This document shows positions 30,700 through 41,316 of a stretch of 64,000 nt of DNA, in pieces. The notes beneath the pieces are model-generated. The model had not been told where the DNA came from, did no database searches, and saw only the letters and a program-made list of their open reading frames with translations. The translations under genes were made by a program, and so were the position numbers. This stretch comes from Achatina immaculata. Taxonomy: Eukaryota; Mollusca; Gastropoda; Stylommatophora; Achatinidae. Location: the NCBI GenBank assembly GCA_009760885.1, contig CM019713.1:7562266-7626265 (forward strand), written 5' to 3'. Numbering within the stretch: position 1 is the stretch's first letter; each line of letters starts with the position of its first letter.

Positions 30700-31225
30700 T
30701 TCTGCCATATTTAAGCCAAATAATGAGCAGGAACTCAGACATGATAGAGGAACAGCATTTATTCAAATGTGAGAAGTACAATGATCTGGTCAAGCAACTG
30801 AGCCAGGGGGCAGGCATCAGGGCAAAAGTGATAGCTGTAGAAGTGGTAGCAATAGGATTCGTAGCAACATCAGCATATGACCTGTGTAAGCAACTGGGCA
30901 TAAAGGGACAGGCAAGAGCAAGGGCACTGAGAAACCTTTCAGAAACAGCAGAAAAGGCCTCATGCTGGCTGTGGAGTATGCGAAACAAGCATTGGGAACA
31001 TAAGTAACTTCATTTGCCACAACCAATACCAGTCCTCCGTAGCTAAATCGCTAAAGACGCACTCCAAAGTGCAGTGTCAACTGGAAGATCATGGGTTCAA
31101 TCCCGGGACCGGGGAAAAAAAAAGCAACAACTCACAAGACCTCTGGGAGTCACGACCCAGAGGGGTCCACCCCCTTTAGAGTGTCAGGAGTTTAATAGGG
31201 CCGAAACACTTGTCTGAGGGGGGGG
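30700..31225 (+). mobile_element. LINE 3' end, R2/NeSL-like C-terminus plus 3'UTR
   Basis: An open frame 30723-31007 (94 aa) contains EKYNDLVKQLSQ, then KVIAVEVVAIGFVATSAYDL, CKQLGIKG and LRNLSETAEKASCWLWSMR. This pattern (KYxDL... VxPVVxGALG... LGI... L) resembles the extreme C-terminus of LINEs with a restriction-like endonuclease, but no CCHC or PD-(D/E)XK catalytic block is present to prove it. The downstream 3'UTR holds a tRNA-like stretch and a conserved-looking CCAGAGGGGTCCACCCCCTT block ending near GGGCCGAAACACTTG. Confidence 0.45.
31035..31110 (+). other. tRNA-like segment (SINE head or 3'UTR module)
   Basis: TAGCTAAATCGCTAAAGAC resembles a polymerase III A box, and GGGTTCAATCCCG a B box, with tRNA-like spacing. 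Acceptor and T stems pair poorly, so this is not a functional tRNA gene. Confidence 0.5.
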
Positions 31226-31485
31226 GGGGTACTTCCTCTGATGATCTGAAGGAGTTGTGTTGTTGTTCCGCTCTCTACAGTAGAGTTTCCTGCATATCAA
31301 GTATGCAGTGGCTGATCATGGAAGCTGTTAAAAAGAAGAGCAACGGAAATGTATTGGTCAAATTTTTCTCGAAACGTATTTTACATTTTTATTTCCACCA
31401 GGTAAATCAAGTTTCTCAAACCCCTCTACTAACCGTCTGGCTCGGCCTGTCTCACTAATTTCACCATATTTTGACATTTTTGTCA
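31226..31485. other. Spacer
   Basis: No recognised gene or repeat. Confidence 0.4.
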
Positions 31486-31487
31486 GA

Positions 31488-31543
<56 letters not shown>

Positions 31544-31690
31544 TCGTCGTCGTCATCGTCGTCATCATCATCATCATCATCGTCGTCGTTGTCGTCGTCG
31601 TCATCATCATTATCGTCGTCGTCATCATCATCATCATTATCGCCTTTCACTCCTTTTCCCCAAGTAAATTGAGGCCTTCCCCGTTTTCTA
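31486..31690 (-). mobile_element. Fam E LINE 3' end, copy 2, with long (GAT)n tail
   Basis: A 150-bp ATC/GTC trinucleotide run (31488-31640) joined to GCCTTTCACTCC and CAAGTAAATTGAGGCCTTCC, the Fam E terminus with an internal deletion relative to 60841-61020. The two opposite ORFs of about 100 aa here are poly-Ile/poly-Asp artefacts. Confidence 0.6.
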
Positions 31691-32188
31691 ATCTTAAAAA
31701 AAAAATCAGTTTCTGGCTTAATTATCATATTTTCTTTCATTGAGATCACACTACGTCTGCGTCTACTCAACCTGTGTTGTGATTGCAAAAGGTAAATTTA
31801 TGAACAGAGTTTATGTATACGCTTTTATTTTACGTCAGCAAAATCTGTTTTTGCATATTTAATTAGAAATAAAATTTGTTGGGTGATATCTACCGCTGGT
31901 CTAATAAATCTACTAGAGAAGCTAGTAAAATGTTAATGTCTGAAGCAAGTGTCCACACCGAATGTTCCAAACTGCCAAAGCAATTTATTTATTTATTGTT
32001 AACGTGGGCGGCCCACAATGATAACCATGGTTCTCCGTCTTGTCCAGTCTCTGTCTTATTTCTAATCAGTTCGTTTGATGTTATCGTCCCATGTTATTTG
32101 ATTTATCTTTTGAGATATCTTTCTAGGGGTTCCCCCCCCCCCCCCCTTTCTTGTCACGTCCTAAGTATTATACGAAGTTTGGACCTTA
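31691..32188. other. Spacer with a weak LINE C-terminus relic
   Basis: On the minus strand 32000-32130 reads QITWDDNIKRTD and DRDWTRRRTMV, reminiscent of the WxDDIxR...AQDRxxW end of RTE-like LINEs, followed by an (AAAT)n tail at 31982-31997. Weak evidence. A poly(C) run lies at 32133-32147. Confidence 0.35.
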
Positions 32189-32655
32189 GTATCTTTTGAT
32201 CATCGTGTACTTAGTTTCTTGATCATATTGTGCTTAGTTTCTTTTGATCATCGTGTACTTAGTTTCTTGATCATATTGTGCTTAGTTTCTTTTGATCATC
32301 GTGTACTTAGTTTCTTGATCATATTGTGCTTAGTTTCTTTTGATCATCGTGTACTTAGTTTCTTTTGATCATATTGTGCTTAGTTTCTTTTGATCATCGT
32401 GTACTTAGTTTCTTTTGATCATCGTGTACTTAGATTCTTTTGATCATCGTGTACTTAGTTTCTTTTGATCATCGTGTACTTGGTTTCTTTTGATCATATT
32501 GTACTTAGTTTCTTTTGCTCATCGTGTACTTAGTTTCTTTTGATCATCATGTACTTAGATTCTTTTGATCATATTGTACTTAGTTTCTTTTGATCACCAT
32601 GTACTTAGTTTCTTTTGATCATCGCGTAGTTAGTTGCTTTTGATCATAGTGTATA
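32189..32655. repeat. 25-bp minisatellite (TTTTGATCATCGTGTACTTA GTTTC)n
   Basis: About 19 units. In the first third, 25-bp and 23-bp units alternate as a 48-bp dimer (GATCATCGTGTACTTAG against GATCATATTGTGCTTAG); later units are monomeric. TGATCA palindrome in every unit. Confidence 0.95.
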
Positions 32656-33084
32656 TCTAAGACATATTGAGTTAGACGGAAATATATATTGCAGTTTTCC
32701 AATTATGGCCTAACTCTGCTGAAACCAATCTTATCTCAGCTGCTGTCACACTTGTCCTAAGACAAATCTAATATTTATACTATCCTTGCGACGATACTCT
32801 TTCCACATCAGTGGTAAAGTCAAGATTGGTTTGTGTATGTGCAGCTAAGTCAAGTCAAGAAAACTTGTGTGTATCTAACTAGCCCCTGGCAACAATGAAT
32901 GTATCAGTGTGTAACTACTTTAATTCCATAATATTTTATGTGTGGCATAGTGTGTGTGTGTGTGTGAGTGAGTATGCAGATGTGTATGTGTGCCGAAATT
33001 GAAGAGTACACATATACTCGTAGCTGTGTATGTACGAGCGCTCGCATATGTGAGATTGTGAATGTTCAATGTCCAAGTCATAGT
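32656..33084. other. Spacer with (GT)n microsatellite
   Basis: GT run at 32949-32968; otherwise nothing recognised. Confidence 0.5.
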
Positions 33085-33366
33085 TTCGTTTAGCGAGGTA
33101 GGGGTATCCCCTATCAAAGGAGAAGTAAGACGCCTCCTTACCTCCGTCAGTCTACGGGACACCCTTGGGCAAGGTGGAGTACCCGTATAGCCCCAGCCGA
33201 TCAGGGTGACGTGAAGCCATGGGAGCAGATGGTGGATGGAATGGGAGAGCAGCTGACAGATAATGTTGGTTATGGTCACCATTCTATGATGGTAGGCAGA
33301 TGATCTCAATGTAGGGACAATGGCTACGATCACTGACTAGTACAGTCACTGCCCGGAAGGAAAGCA

Positions 33367-34538
33367 ATGGTAAACTATCTTCTGGAAATATACCAAGAAA
33401 CCCAAACAGCAATCATGGAAAGTCAAATAGGAAAAAGATCTGGTGGTGAGTCCCCCAGGCCAGATAGATCTAATTTTAACACTGGAGAAGAGTGTGAGAC
33501 AGAGGTCAGTACTAGTAATTGTGATGACGGACAAAATCCTGACAGTGTTACCAAAGAAAACTCCTGCATCAAACTAAATAGAAAAATAAGAGTAGGAACA
33601 TGGAATGTGAGAAGTATGTATGAGGGAAAATATCAAGTAATAAGTGACGAGATGAAAAGAACGGGGATACACATTTTGGGTATCTGCAAACATCGATGGA
33701 AAGGATCAGGACACTTTAAGAGCGAGAATGATATCTTTATATACTCTGGTGGAGAAGTAGGAGGAAAGAATGGAGTGGCTTTTTATTTGGACAAATCAAC
33801 ATCAAAAGCATTACTAGGCTACAATCCAGTAACATATAGAATCCTAACAATCAGACTTAAGGGCATTCCTAGAAATGTAACAATCATTCAGATATATGCA
33901 CCTACATCAGCAGCAGAAGAAGAGGAAGTAGAAAACTTTTATAACACACTGCAAACGACAATAGACAGGTACGGAAAAATGATATTGTATTAATAATGGG
34001 TGATTTTAATGCAAATATTGGTACAGAAAGAGCAGAAGACGAAGGATATGTTGTAGGGAAATTTACCATAGGACATAGAAATGAGGTAGGTGACAATCTA
34101 ATGGCGTTTTGCATGGAAATTGAGCTAATGATCGCTAACACACTTTTTAAACAACATCCAAGAAGACTTTACACATGGACAACACCTGATGGTAAAACCA
34201 GGAATCAAATAGATTACATTTTAGTGCAAAGAAGGTGGAGATCAAGTATAACATCAGCAAAAACTTTACCAGGTGCTGATTGTGACACGGACCATGAGTT
34301 ATTAATAGCAGACATGAAGATAAAGATAAAAAAGACAGTTACGGGATCAAGACCAATCCGCTTTGATCTTACAAATTTACCAGAACAATACGGTATAGAA
34401 GTGAAGAACCGTTTCGAAATCCTGATGGCTGTACAGGAGGAGATGATACCAGATGAACTGGCTACGCAGGCCAAAGGTATCTTAATAACAACAGCTAAAG
34501 ACATGGTTCTATTAAAGAAAGCACAAAAGAATGGATAG
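33367..34538 (+). pseudogene. Fam A endonuclease domain
   Basis: APE-like endonuclease for target nicking. Frame 33367-33993 (208 aa): about 75 linker residues, then GTWNVRSMYEGK, GICKHRWKGSGHF and IYAPTSAAEEEE. Frame 33996-34538 (180 aa): MGDFNANIGTE, TTPDGKTRNQIDYILVQRRW and DCDTDHELLIADM. One base lost or gained near 33970 separates the frames. At the catalytic Glu position (S/IxExRW in the family) this copy has Lys (CKHRW), so it would be inactive even without the frameshift. Confidence 0.85.
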
Positions 34539-35970
34539 ATTACAGCAGGTACACTAGAACGGATAAAACAACGTAGAGAAATGAAGACGCAATGGAAAGT
34601 GATAAACAACAAGAAAGAGAAATATAAAACTTTAACAAAAGAAGTACGAAGAAACATAAGAAAAGACAAAAAACAATACATACAAGATTGTTGTGAAAGA
34701 ATAGAAGAACATCAGAAGTGTGGAAGAGATAGTGAAATGTTTAAAGAAATGAAGACATTGACGAGAAATGTCACATCTAAGCTAAATGTAATTTGTGACG
34801 AGATGGGGAATACCTTGACAGAGACAGAGTAAATTCTAGAAAGATGGAAGAAATATTGCACAGGAATGTATGAAACAACCGACTGTGGAAACAGAAATCA
34901 ACAGTGTGAATTATTATTGGAGGAGAAAGAACCTGAACCGACAATAGAAGAAGTTTTATGGGAAATAAAAAATCTGAAAAATGGTAAATCACCAGGATGT
35001 GATGAGATAACAGCTGAATTTATTAAAGCAGGAGGAAAGGAGTGTGCAACAATCTATCATGCACTGTGCAAAAAGATATGGCATTCAGGTATTTGGCCAA
35101 AAGAATGGAAAAGAACTATATTCATACCACTGCCAAAAAAGGATAACCTGAAATTATGCACAAACGACAGAACTGTTGACCTGATTAGCCATGCCAGTAA
35201 AATTCTGTTAAAAATCATAATGGATAGACTTCGTAAGAAAATAGAAGAAGAAGTCAATATGGTCCAAGCTGGTTTCAGGCAAGGAAGAGGATCAAGAGAT
35301 CATATATTCAATCTCAGATTAATAATAGAGAAATGCAGAGAGTTTAATGTGAATCTATATTTATCCTTTATAGACTACTCAAAGGCATTTGATTGTGTAT
35401 AACACAAGAAACATTGAGAAATAAAGGGAAAAAATAACATTTCCAATACATTTAATACAATTAACATTACTGCTGTATCTAGACCAACAAGCAGCAGTAA
35501 GAATAAATGGTGAAACAACAACTTGGTTTGACATAAAACAAGGGGTCCGTCAGGGGTGCATATTGTCACCCTACTTATTTAACGTGTATACTGAAAATAT
35601 AATGAGGAATGTTAGAGAAGATGTAGACAAAGAATATTACGATGCCATAACAATTGGAGGTTATGAAATACCAGGGATTAGATATGCTGATGACACAGTG
35701 TTACTATCCACAACACAAAAAGGAATGGAAAAACTAATTATGTCAGTCCGTAAGAACAGCGAAGAGCAGAACCTCTATCTTCATGCGAAGAAAACTAAAT
35801 TGATGACAACTGACAAAACAAACAAGGCAGCAGCTGAAATATATATCAATGAGGAAAAATTGGAAGAAGTGGAGAGTTTTGAATATCTTGGATCACTGCT
35901 AACTAATAATGGAGATACAATGAAGGAAATTAAAAGGAAGACATCTATTGCTGTTCAGAAAGTAAAATAA
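34539..35970 (+). pseudogene. Fam A reverse transcriptase domain
   Basis: A TAG at 34536 and a TAA at 34830 break the linker. Frame 34866-35402 has KNLKNGKSPGCDEITAEFIK, FIPLPKKDNLKLC, DLISHASKILLKII, VQAGFRQGRGSRDHIFNLRL and motif A FIDYSKAFDCV, then a TAA. After about 150 bp in other frames, 35563-35970 has SPYLFNVYTENIMRN and motif C RYADDTVLLST with an intact Asp pair, then FEYLGSLLTNN. GVRQGCILSP lies at 35540 in frame with motif C. Confidence 0.88.
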
Positions 35971-36450
35971 ATAAAGAATCTGTGGAGAGGAGCAGACAGA
36001 AGTACAAAAATAAGATTTTTAAGGGCATGCATCTTTCCCATCGCAACATATGCCTGTGAGACGTGGACACTTAACAAAACAGCTGAGAAACACATAAATG
36101 CCTTTGAATGTAAATGCTACAGAAGAGTTCTCCAAATATCGTGGACACAAAAAAGAACAAATATATCTATACTACAATAGCTTAATATTGAAGAAGGCTG
36201 GCTAGTAAAGAAAATTAAAGAGAGAAAACTTAAATATTTTGGACACATTAAACGTCATGATAATTTAGAGAAGACCATATTGGAAGGATACATAATGGGA
36301 AAAAGAAAAAGAGGAAGACCAAAACGAAGATGGCTGCAAGAAATCGTTGACGATCTGCAAATGGACACAGCAGCAGCAGGCCATCTTGCTCACAACCAAG
36401 AGGCCTACGGGAGTGTTGTTTGGGAGGCAAAGTTCCGCAAGGGACATGCA
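35971..36450 (+). pseudogene. Fam A C-terminal region
   Basis: Continues past a TAA at 35968 with IRFLRACIFPIATYACETWT, RRVLQISWTQKRTN, a TAG at 36178, YFGHIKRHDNLEKT, a KRKRGRPKRRWLQEIVDDLQ block and HNQEAY. Conserved in every Fam A copy, so probably functional in the master element as a nucleic-acid-binding tail (inference). Confidence 0.8.
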
Positions 36451-36539
36451 AATGAATGAATGAGTCACAGTTTTAGCTAATGTCGGAGATTAGGTTAAAA
36501 GACAAAGTTTATACAAAATTAGAATTCATTAAGGAGATT

Positions 36540-36906
36540 AGAGTTTTTGACAGTGATGGAGGTGTAGGTGTCTGAACGAAGAAGAAACAACTGCTCATGC
36601 GAAGAGATTTGGGTTCAATACGCGCTGCCACCTCGTTCTAATCGACCCAACAGTAAAATGGGCACACGGCACTAGGGGATACTGAGCAGTAAATTGAAGA
36701 ATGTCTTTCTGCAAAATTCCATTGCCAGAAGACAGTTTACTCAAGATCCTCGTTACATGAAATATATAAACAAAATGTTCTTGCGAATACCACAGCCTGT
36801 ACGTAACGCGGTTTGGTTTTACATTGAAGAAAGTGGATGAAAACTCAGAGATAAGTTACTCTGCGGTTATGATTAAATTTAAATACAGGTTTTATGTTTA
36901 ATCATA
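36540..36906 (+). mobile_element. tRNA-headed SINE-like repeat
   Basis: The head has a weak A-box-like GTAGGTGTCTGAACG stretch at 36567 and a B-box-like GGGTTCAATACGC at 36611. The ~200-bp body and tail match 10170-10376 in reverse. Two separate copies sharing the body support a real dispersed family; boundaries are approximate. Confidence 0.5.
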
Positions 36907-37690
36907 TTTCTTCTTCTTCTTTGGGCAGCTGCTGAATTCAGATTTCCTAAGCACTGAGACTGATCGTTGCAGACAAGACACATCTCCATTTCTCTCTGTT
37001 CTTGATCTTTCCTTGCCAGTTTTCGATTCCATGATCGCGTCTATCTTCTTCTAGGTTGTCTCGCTGTCGTTGTCTAGGTCTATATTCTTGGTATCCTCTT
37101 TCGTCCCTTCTGTATAGGCCATCTTTCTTTATTTGTCCATCTCCATTCTCCTTAAATGCCCCAACTCGCCTGTTTGCTGTTTTTCATAATGGCCGTTACA
37201 CGATGAGAGTTAAACAATGTGTAGATTTCTTTGTTACTTCTTATCTTCCATTGTCATGTTAAAGGGTCTCTTACCGGTCCATAAATTCTTTCCAGGATTT
37301 TGTTCTCAAATGTTCGTGTTTGATTTTCATCTTGTTTAGTTGTACTCCATGTTTCTGACCCATATAGTGTAATTGGTTTAATGTATGTCTTATATATGTT
37401 TAGTTTAGTGTTGTGCGACAGAAATTTTGATTGTAACAGTTGCCCAAGGGGAAAATATGCCTTATTTCCAGCTTTTGTTCTATCTAACCCTTATCTTATC
37501 TCTCATAATATTGGAACTATTGAAAATTGATCCCGAGTATTTATAGGAATCTGTTCTTGTTTATCTTTATAATTTCTACTTGGATATGATCTTCATGTTT
37601 ATCTTTTGATCTTGCTATTCTCGTGTACTCAGTTTTCTCCTGGTTTGTCTTTTGTCCCCCTTTTTTCTGCTTGTTCTTTCACATGCCTGA
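36907..37690 (-). pseudogene. Fam G LINE, C-terminal part
   Basis: Minus strand reads in broken frames: TIKTRxTEYTRIARSKDKHED-like near 37600, GSETWSTTKQDE (37330), NKILERIYGPVRD (37290), WKIRSNKEIYTLFN (37240), KNSKQASWGI (37160) and NRKLARKDQEQREMEMCL (37000). These are typical post-RT blocks of an RTE-like LINE (ETWxxTK, ILRxIYGP, RxNxEIxxLY). It ends in a (GAA)n tail at 36907-36920. Heavily mutated. Confidence 0.6.
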
Positions 37691-37699
37691 AGACGTTAG

Positions 37700-37742
37700 T
37701 GGTATCTTGTCTCTCTCACTCTCTCTCTCTCTCTCTCTCTCT
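37700..37742. repeat. (CT)n microsatellite
   Basis: CT run with one CA interruption. Confidence 0.95.
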
Positions 37743-38058
37743 GGTCCATGCCAGTCAAGCGTTGGTCGTCATTTAACTCCAAATCGCATCTCATAGAAAG
37801 AAGAAAAGATATATGGTTGCGGAAATCAATGACGACCAACGTCTGACTGGCATGAATCAGAGATCACCAGCAGCGTCGTTACCAGACATTTGTGAATTAC
37901 GGCCAGGTAGGGATAAGGTTCCCATATGGACTGATGCTACGAACCCACAATCAAAGCGTGACAGTTAGCAAAACACACCTTACGTAGATACTGGAACGGG
38001 CGACGGAGCAAAAATAGGAATGTCCTAACTGCATTGATGCTATCCCTCACGGCCAATC
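37743..38058 (+). repeat. Dispersed repeat, copy 1, with inverted repeat at left
   Basis: The 250 bp from 37812 match 43535-43788 in the same orientation (CGACCAACGTCTGACTGGCA, ACGGCCAGGTAGGGATAAGG, TTCCCATATGGACTGATG). Here the stretch GGTCCATGCCAGTCAAGCGT TGGTCGTCATT at 37741-37772 is an inverted copy of 37826-37858, so the left end is a hairpin. Class unknown; no coding. Confidence 0.65.
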
Positions 38059-38165
38059 GATCATATGTTTCAATTTTTACGTAGATCTTTGCTGTAAAAA
38101 TGTTTAAATATTATGTATTACTCTTAGTTTCATATTTATTCCTACATATCGTAGTCCTAACGAGA

Positions 38166-38198
<33 letters not shown>

Positions 38199-38479
38199 AT
38201 GTTCTTCTTCTTCTTCTTCGTTCGCATACATATAATGTTGAAAGACACACAAAAAAAAACCCAAAAAACCACATCAACGATTGTGAGGTGAATTTCGGAG
38301 TTCATCATTTCCGGTGTCTGATTATCTACTAGTCCGAACATTAGTAAGCCTGGGACCTACAAAGAACAGAGTGTCTGTAGTAAAATTAAGACGGAAAAAC
38401 TATACAAATACAGATTGTTGTTTCTTGCGTCATTAATTTATAACTGGTAATGCTGAAATAGGACGTTATGTTGCCGAAA
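38059..38479. other. Spacer with (CA)n microsatellite
   Basis: CA run at 38166-38194, CTT run at 38205-38219. No gene. Confidence 0.6.
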
Positions 38480-38770
38480 ATACAGTGACATATGTGTTGT
38501 GTTTGGTCTGTATAATACGAAGAAGTCCTTTAGTAACTATGTGGAATACAACATGAAGGAAATCAGGATATGGACAAATTATGGATGAGGGGAGGAGGGG
38601 GGTGGAAGAGTTGGTATGTACACATTGAAGAGCGCTGAGGATAAGGGGAATCCTGTGGTAGGCCAGCGTGTAATGTTGTTGGTCCCAAGCTCCAGCAACC
38701 AATGTAAAGTGTACACATTAAATGTCCCTGTCACGCGTTAAATGTGGGTTAATCAAATCCTTCCACAGAA
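38480..38770 (-). pseudogene. Fam F LINE RT fragment
   Basis: Minus strand reads GPTTLHAGLPQDSPLSSALF NVYIPTLPP, the RT block before the catalytic box (xGLPQGSPLSPxLFNVY in active LINEs). The nucleotide sequence is similar to 45595-45680 of the Fam F element. Gln-Asp replaces Gln-Gly. Only about 250 bp remain. Confidence 0.6.
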
Positions 38771-38924
38771 GGAGCGTACCTTTTCCTCGTCTTGCTTCAC
38801 TACCAGGTGGACGATATAGGTCTTTTTGTTAAGTATACTCTCGGAACCTGTGTAGCAGTTACTTCGGCACTTAACAGGGCGAGCAATCGCCTAGCTACAA
38901 GAAGGAAATCAACTGAAGAACTCG

Positions 38925-39015
38925 TCGTCATCATCATCATCGTCATCATCATCATCATTGCCCTTCGTTCTCTAAGGGGCACAGGCAGCGGATAGAGGCT
39001 TTCCAGTCATACCTA
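38925..39015 (-). mobile_element. Fam E LINE 3' end, copy 3
   Basis: (ATC)n run followed by GCCCTTCGTTCTCTAAGGGG and AGAGGCTTTCCAGTCATACC, aligning with 60841-60920. Only about 60 bp of element remain. Confidence 0.6.
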
Positions 39016-39034
39016 ATATATGGTTCTAAAGACT

Positions 39035-40255
39035 GTTATAGCCGGAGGTGGGGTGGGGGATATGCTTTCCACTCCAATTAAATGTCTCCAAGGTGTGGTC
39101 TGAAATAGCCTCTGACAGTCCAAGTCCAGATCCTGGCTTTCTTGTGCCGGAACTGTTTAAACTGACAGGAGAAGGGGCGAAAGGCAAATATCTAGCGCCT
39201 GAAAACCAGACGCTTCGGGCAGATGAGACCCTTGGTTGGTAGCTCATCTAGGAGAAGGAAAACTCTGATTTCAAACCCGCTGCTGGCAAGATTCTTCAGC
39301 TGCCATGCATGGGGTGAAACTCCTCCCGGCCAATGAAGAAAATGCGATTAGCGTTGCCGCGCGGAGCCGCCGTGGAAATGGAGAAGGAAAGGATTAAGTG
39401 AAGCAACCAGTAGTCTCAAGGTGCAAGGCTACTCAAATCACAGCACCTCTGCCTTAGAGGCCAGTCACGTCGTATATACACTTTTACTGGGGTAGAGTGC
39501 CTAAACCGACTTAACCCAGGGGTTATACTAAGACACTGCTGGCGAGATTCTTTGGCTGCCGTGCGTGGAGTGAAACTCTTCCCGGCCAATGAATAAAATG
39601 CGAAAATGCGATTAGGGTTGCCGTGCGGCGGCGCTGTGAAAAAGGTAACGGAAAGGATAAAGTGAAGTTTAATCGGTATGTCTAGTAGTCTAGCGGCGAC
39701 ATCTAGGCATACCATGGCAGCTCTGCTCTAGAGGCGGGCCACGTCCTATATACACCCATACTGGGCCAAAATGCCTAAACCGGCTTACCTCAGGGGTGAA
39801 ACTTGATGACTATTCATGACACGGTACCTCCGCTCTAGAGGTCGGTCACGTCCTAAATACGCCCATACTGTGATGATACGCCTAAACCGGCTTAACCCAG
39901 GAGTGAAACTTACTAGTGACAATGATTCGTCCTCCTGGACAAAAGCTCCGTCCTGGTCACAACTAGGAAGGGTAGCGGCCACGACCACAAAATGTTAAAG
40001 TCGGAGACACTGGACCAGTGCAGTCTAGATAGGCAACAACCTCTCACCCGACGGGGACATATGCGTATCCTAATCACGCTGAGATTTTCGGTGAGAAAGT
40101 CCAACGCTGGACTGGATGGGCAACCACCTCTCACCCGGCGGGGATACACGGATATCTCAAAACACATCGAGGTTTTCCGGTGAAAAAGTCCAACCCTAGA
40201 CTAAACTGGTGCAACGAAAACCACAGCATCACGCAATCCCGTTTCTGTGACCCAC
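39035..40255 (+). repeat. GC-rich tandem monomers, LINE 5'UTR-like
   Basis: Three types of internal repetition. CTGGCRAGATTCTTYRGCTG blocks at 39281 and 39538 (about 257 bp apart). CTCTAGAGG...CACGTCC...GCCTAAACCGGCTTA blocks at about 39450, 39725 and 39833. ACCTCTCACCCGRCGGGGA...GAGGTTTTC...GTCCAAC blocks at 40031 and 40117 (86 bp apart). GC content is well above the surroundings. Repeated GC-rich monomers are typical of LINE 5'UTRs, but no LINE ORF follows. Confidence 0.5.
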
Positions 40256-40289
40256 CGAGAATACAGGCCCAATCCCCGCGATACTCTGA

Positions 40290-40410
40290 ACCTCTTGTGG
40301 TCCTCTCAGGGATCTCTTATGGTCCTCTCGGGGACCACAGGACCTCTTGTGGTCTTATCAAAGACCACAGGACCTCTTGTGGTCTTATCAACGACCACAG
40401 GAGCGAATTC
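40290..40410. repeat. Palindromic minisatellite (CCTCTTGTGGTC...GACCACAGGA)
   Basis: Three to four ~39-bp units, each containing TGTGGTC and GACCACA as an inverted pair, so each unit folds into a hairpin. Confidence 0.8.
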
Positions 40411-40464
40411 ACTAGGATCACGGGGCGGTTTTGGTGGTAGAAGCGATCGAAGAAGAAGAAGATA

Positions 40465-40640
40465 CCTAATATATAAACTAGGAGATAAGTGGGATTAGCT
40501 TTATTAATTCACGTCCATACAGTCGTGACGTTTCGGTTTGCACCTTAATTAAACAAAAAATATAGGACGAAGAAATAGAGAAATAAGATAAAATATAAAT
40601 TCACATTACAAGTAAACTTTGTTTCCTACATGTTTGATGT
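40465..40640 (-). mobile_element. Penelope-like element terminal fragment (pLTR)
   Basis: Minus-strand terminus matching 2955-3140: ATATAAACTAGGA, AGCTTTATTA, GACGTTTCGG, TAGGACGAAGAAATAGAG and AAATTCACATTA. No coding part. Confidence 0.7.
40523..40556 (-). ncRNA. Hammerhead-like motif, decayed
   Basis: Stem I TTGT/ACGA (one G-U wobble), box TTAATTA, stem II GG/CC, GAAA, stem III ACGT. The box has lost G5 and the 3-8 pair, so this copy is probably inactive. Confidence 0.45.
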
Positions 40641-41316
40641 CTTATACCCTGCAATGTGGATATTTGCGTAGAATAGAAGAGCTTAGAGATAAATAACAGA
40701 CTAAAACTTTGTCTCATTTAATGGCAAGTGATAGGTCACGTTTCCTTCTTCTTCTTCTTTCTTTCTTTCTTCTTCTTTTTCTTCTTCATGCGAAATCAGA
40801 AGCTAGGTCGCCAGGATGAATTCCACAGTCTTTTCCATGTCCTCCCGGCACCCCCATAGCCTCACCCTTAGGCCCTAGCCCTGTGGCCACGTCTTGTTGT
40901 GTATATCTGTAAAAGTTTGGCACTCTTAGAGAAAGCCATATTTACGCAGATGTTGTCCTTAGTTATCTTCTTTAATGTCTTTCTAGGATATTTCAGTCAT
41001 TTTACGATATGTTCACTTCACAAAGTTATTTAAAAGCCCCATTTTTATGAACAACGTATTGATCCCTATTTACATCGACATATTAAGCTCCATAAACATC
41101 AAACTAAAAGCAGTAACAGCTCTACGTAATATATCAGTATGTCGCTTATACATATAATACACCTGGAGAAATAAAAATGAAGTGTATATTGATTTATTCA
41201 TTACATGCCGTGCGGGATAGCGTTGGCGACCATGCATCGTCATCTTGTGCGAACGTTGGTATTTTCCAATCATTTTAAATGCTTTTCTATTCCCATGCGA
41301 CTTGGTCAGTCCTCTA
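40641..41316. other. Spacer
   Basis: CTT-rich stretch at 40744-40790. No recognisable gene. Confidence 0.4.

Larger units (their letters stand above)
33085..36466 (+). mobile_element. Fam A RTE-like LINE, nearly full length
   Basis: 3.4-kb non-LTR retrotransposon: GC-richer 5'UTR (33085-33366), endonuclease, reverse transcriptase, basic C-terminal region, and 3' end AAGTTCCGCAAGGGACATGC with a (GAAT)n tail at 36448-36466. It is the reference for all other Fam A copies here. Only about five frame breaks separate it from an intact ORF, so it is fairly young, but it is not active. Confidence 0.9.

Noticed and set aside
31471..31788. Poly-Ile and poly-Asp ORFs
   Set aside because: Trinucleotide repeat at a LINE tail.
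34214..34681. 155-aa minus-strand ORF
   Set aside because: Antisense shadow of the Fam A endonuclease and linker.
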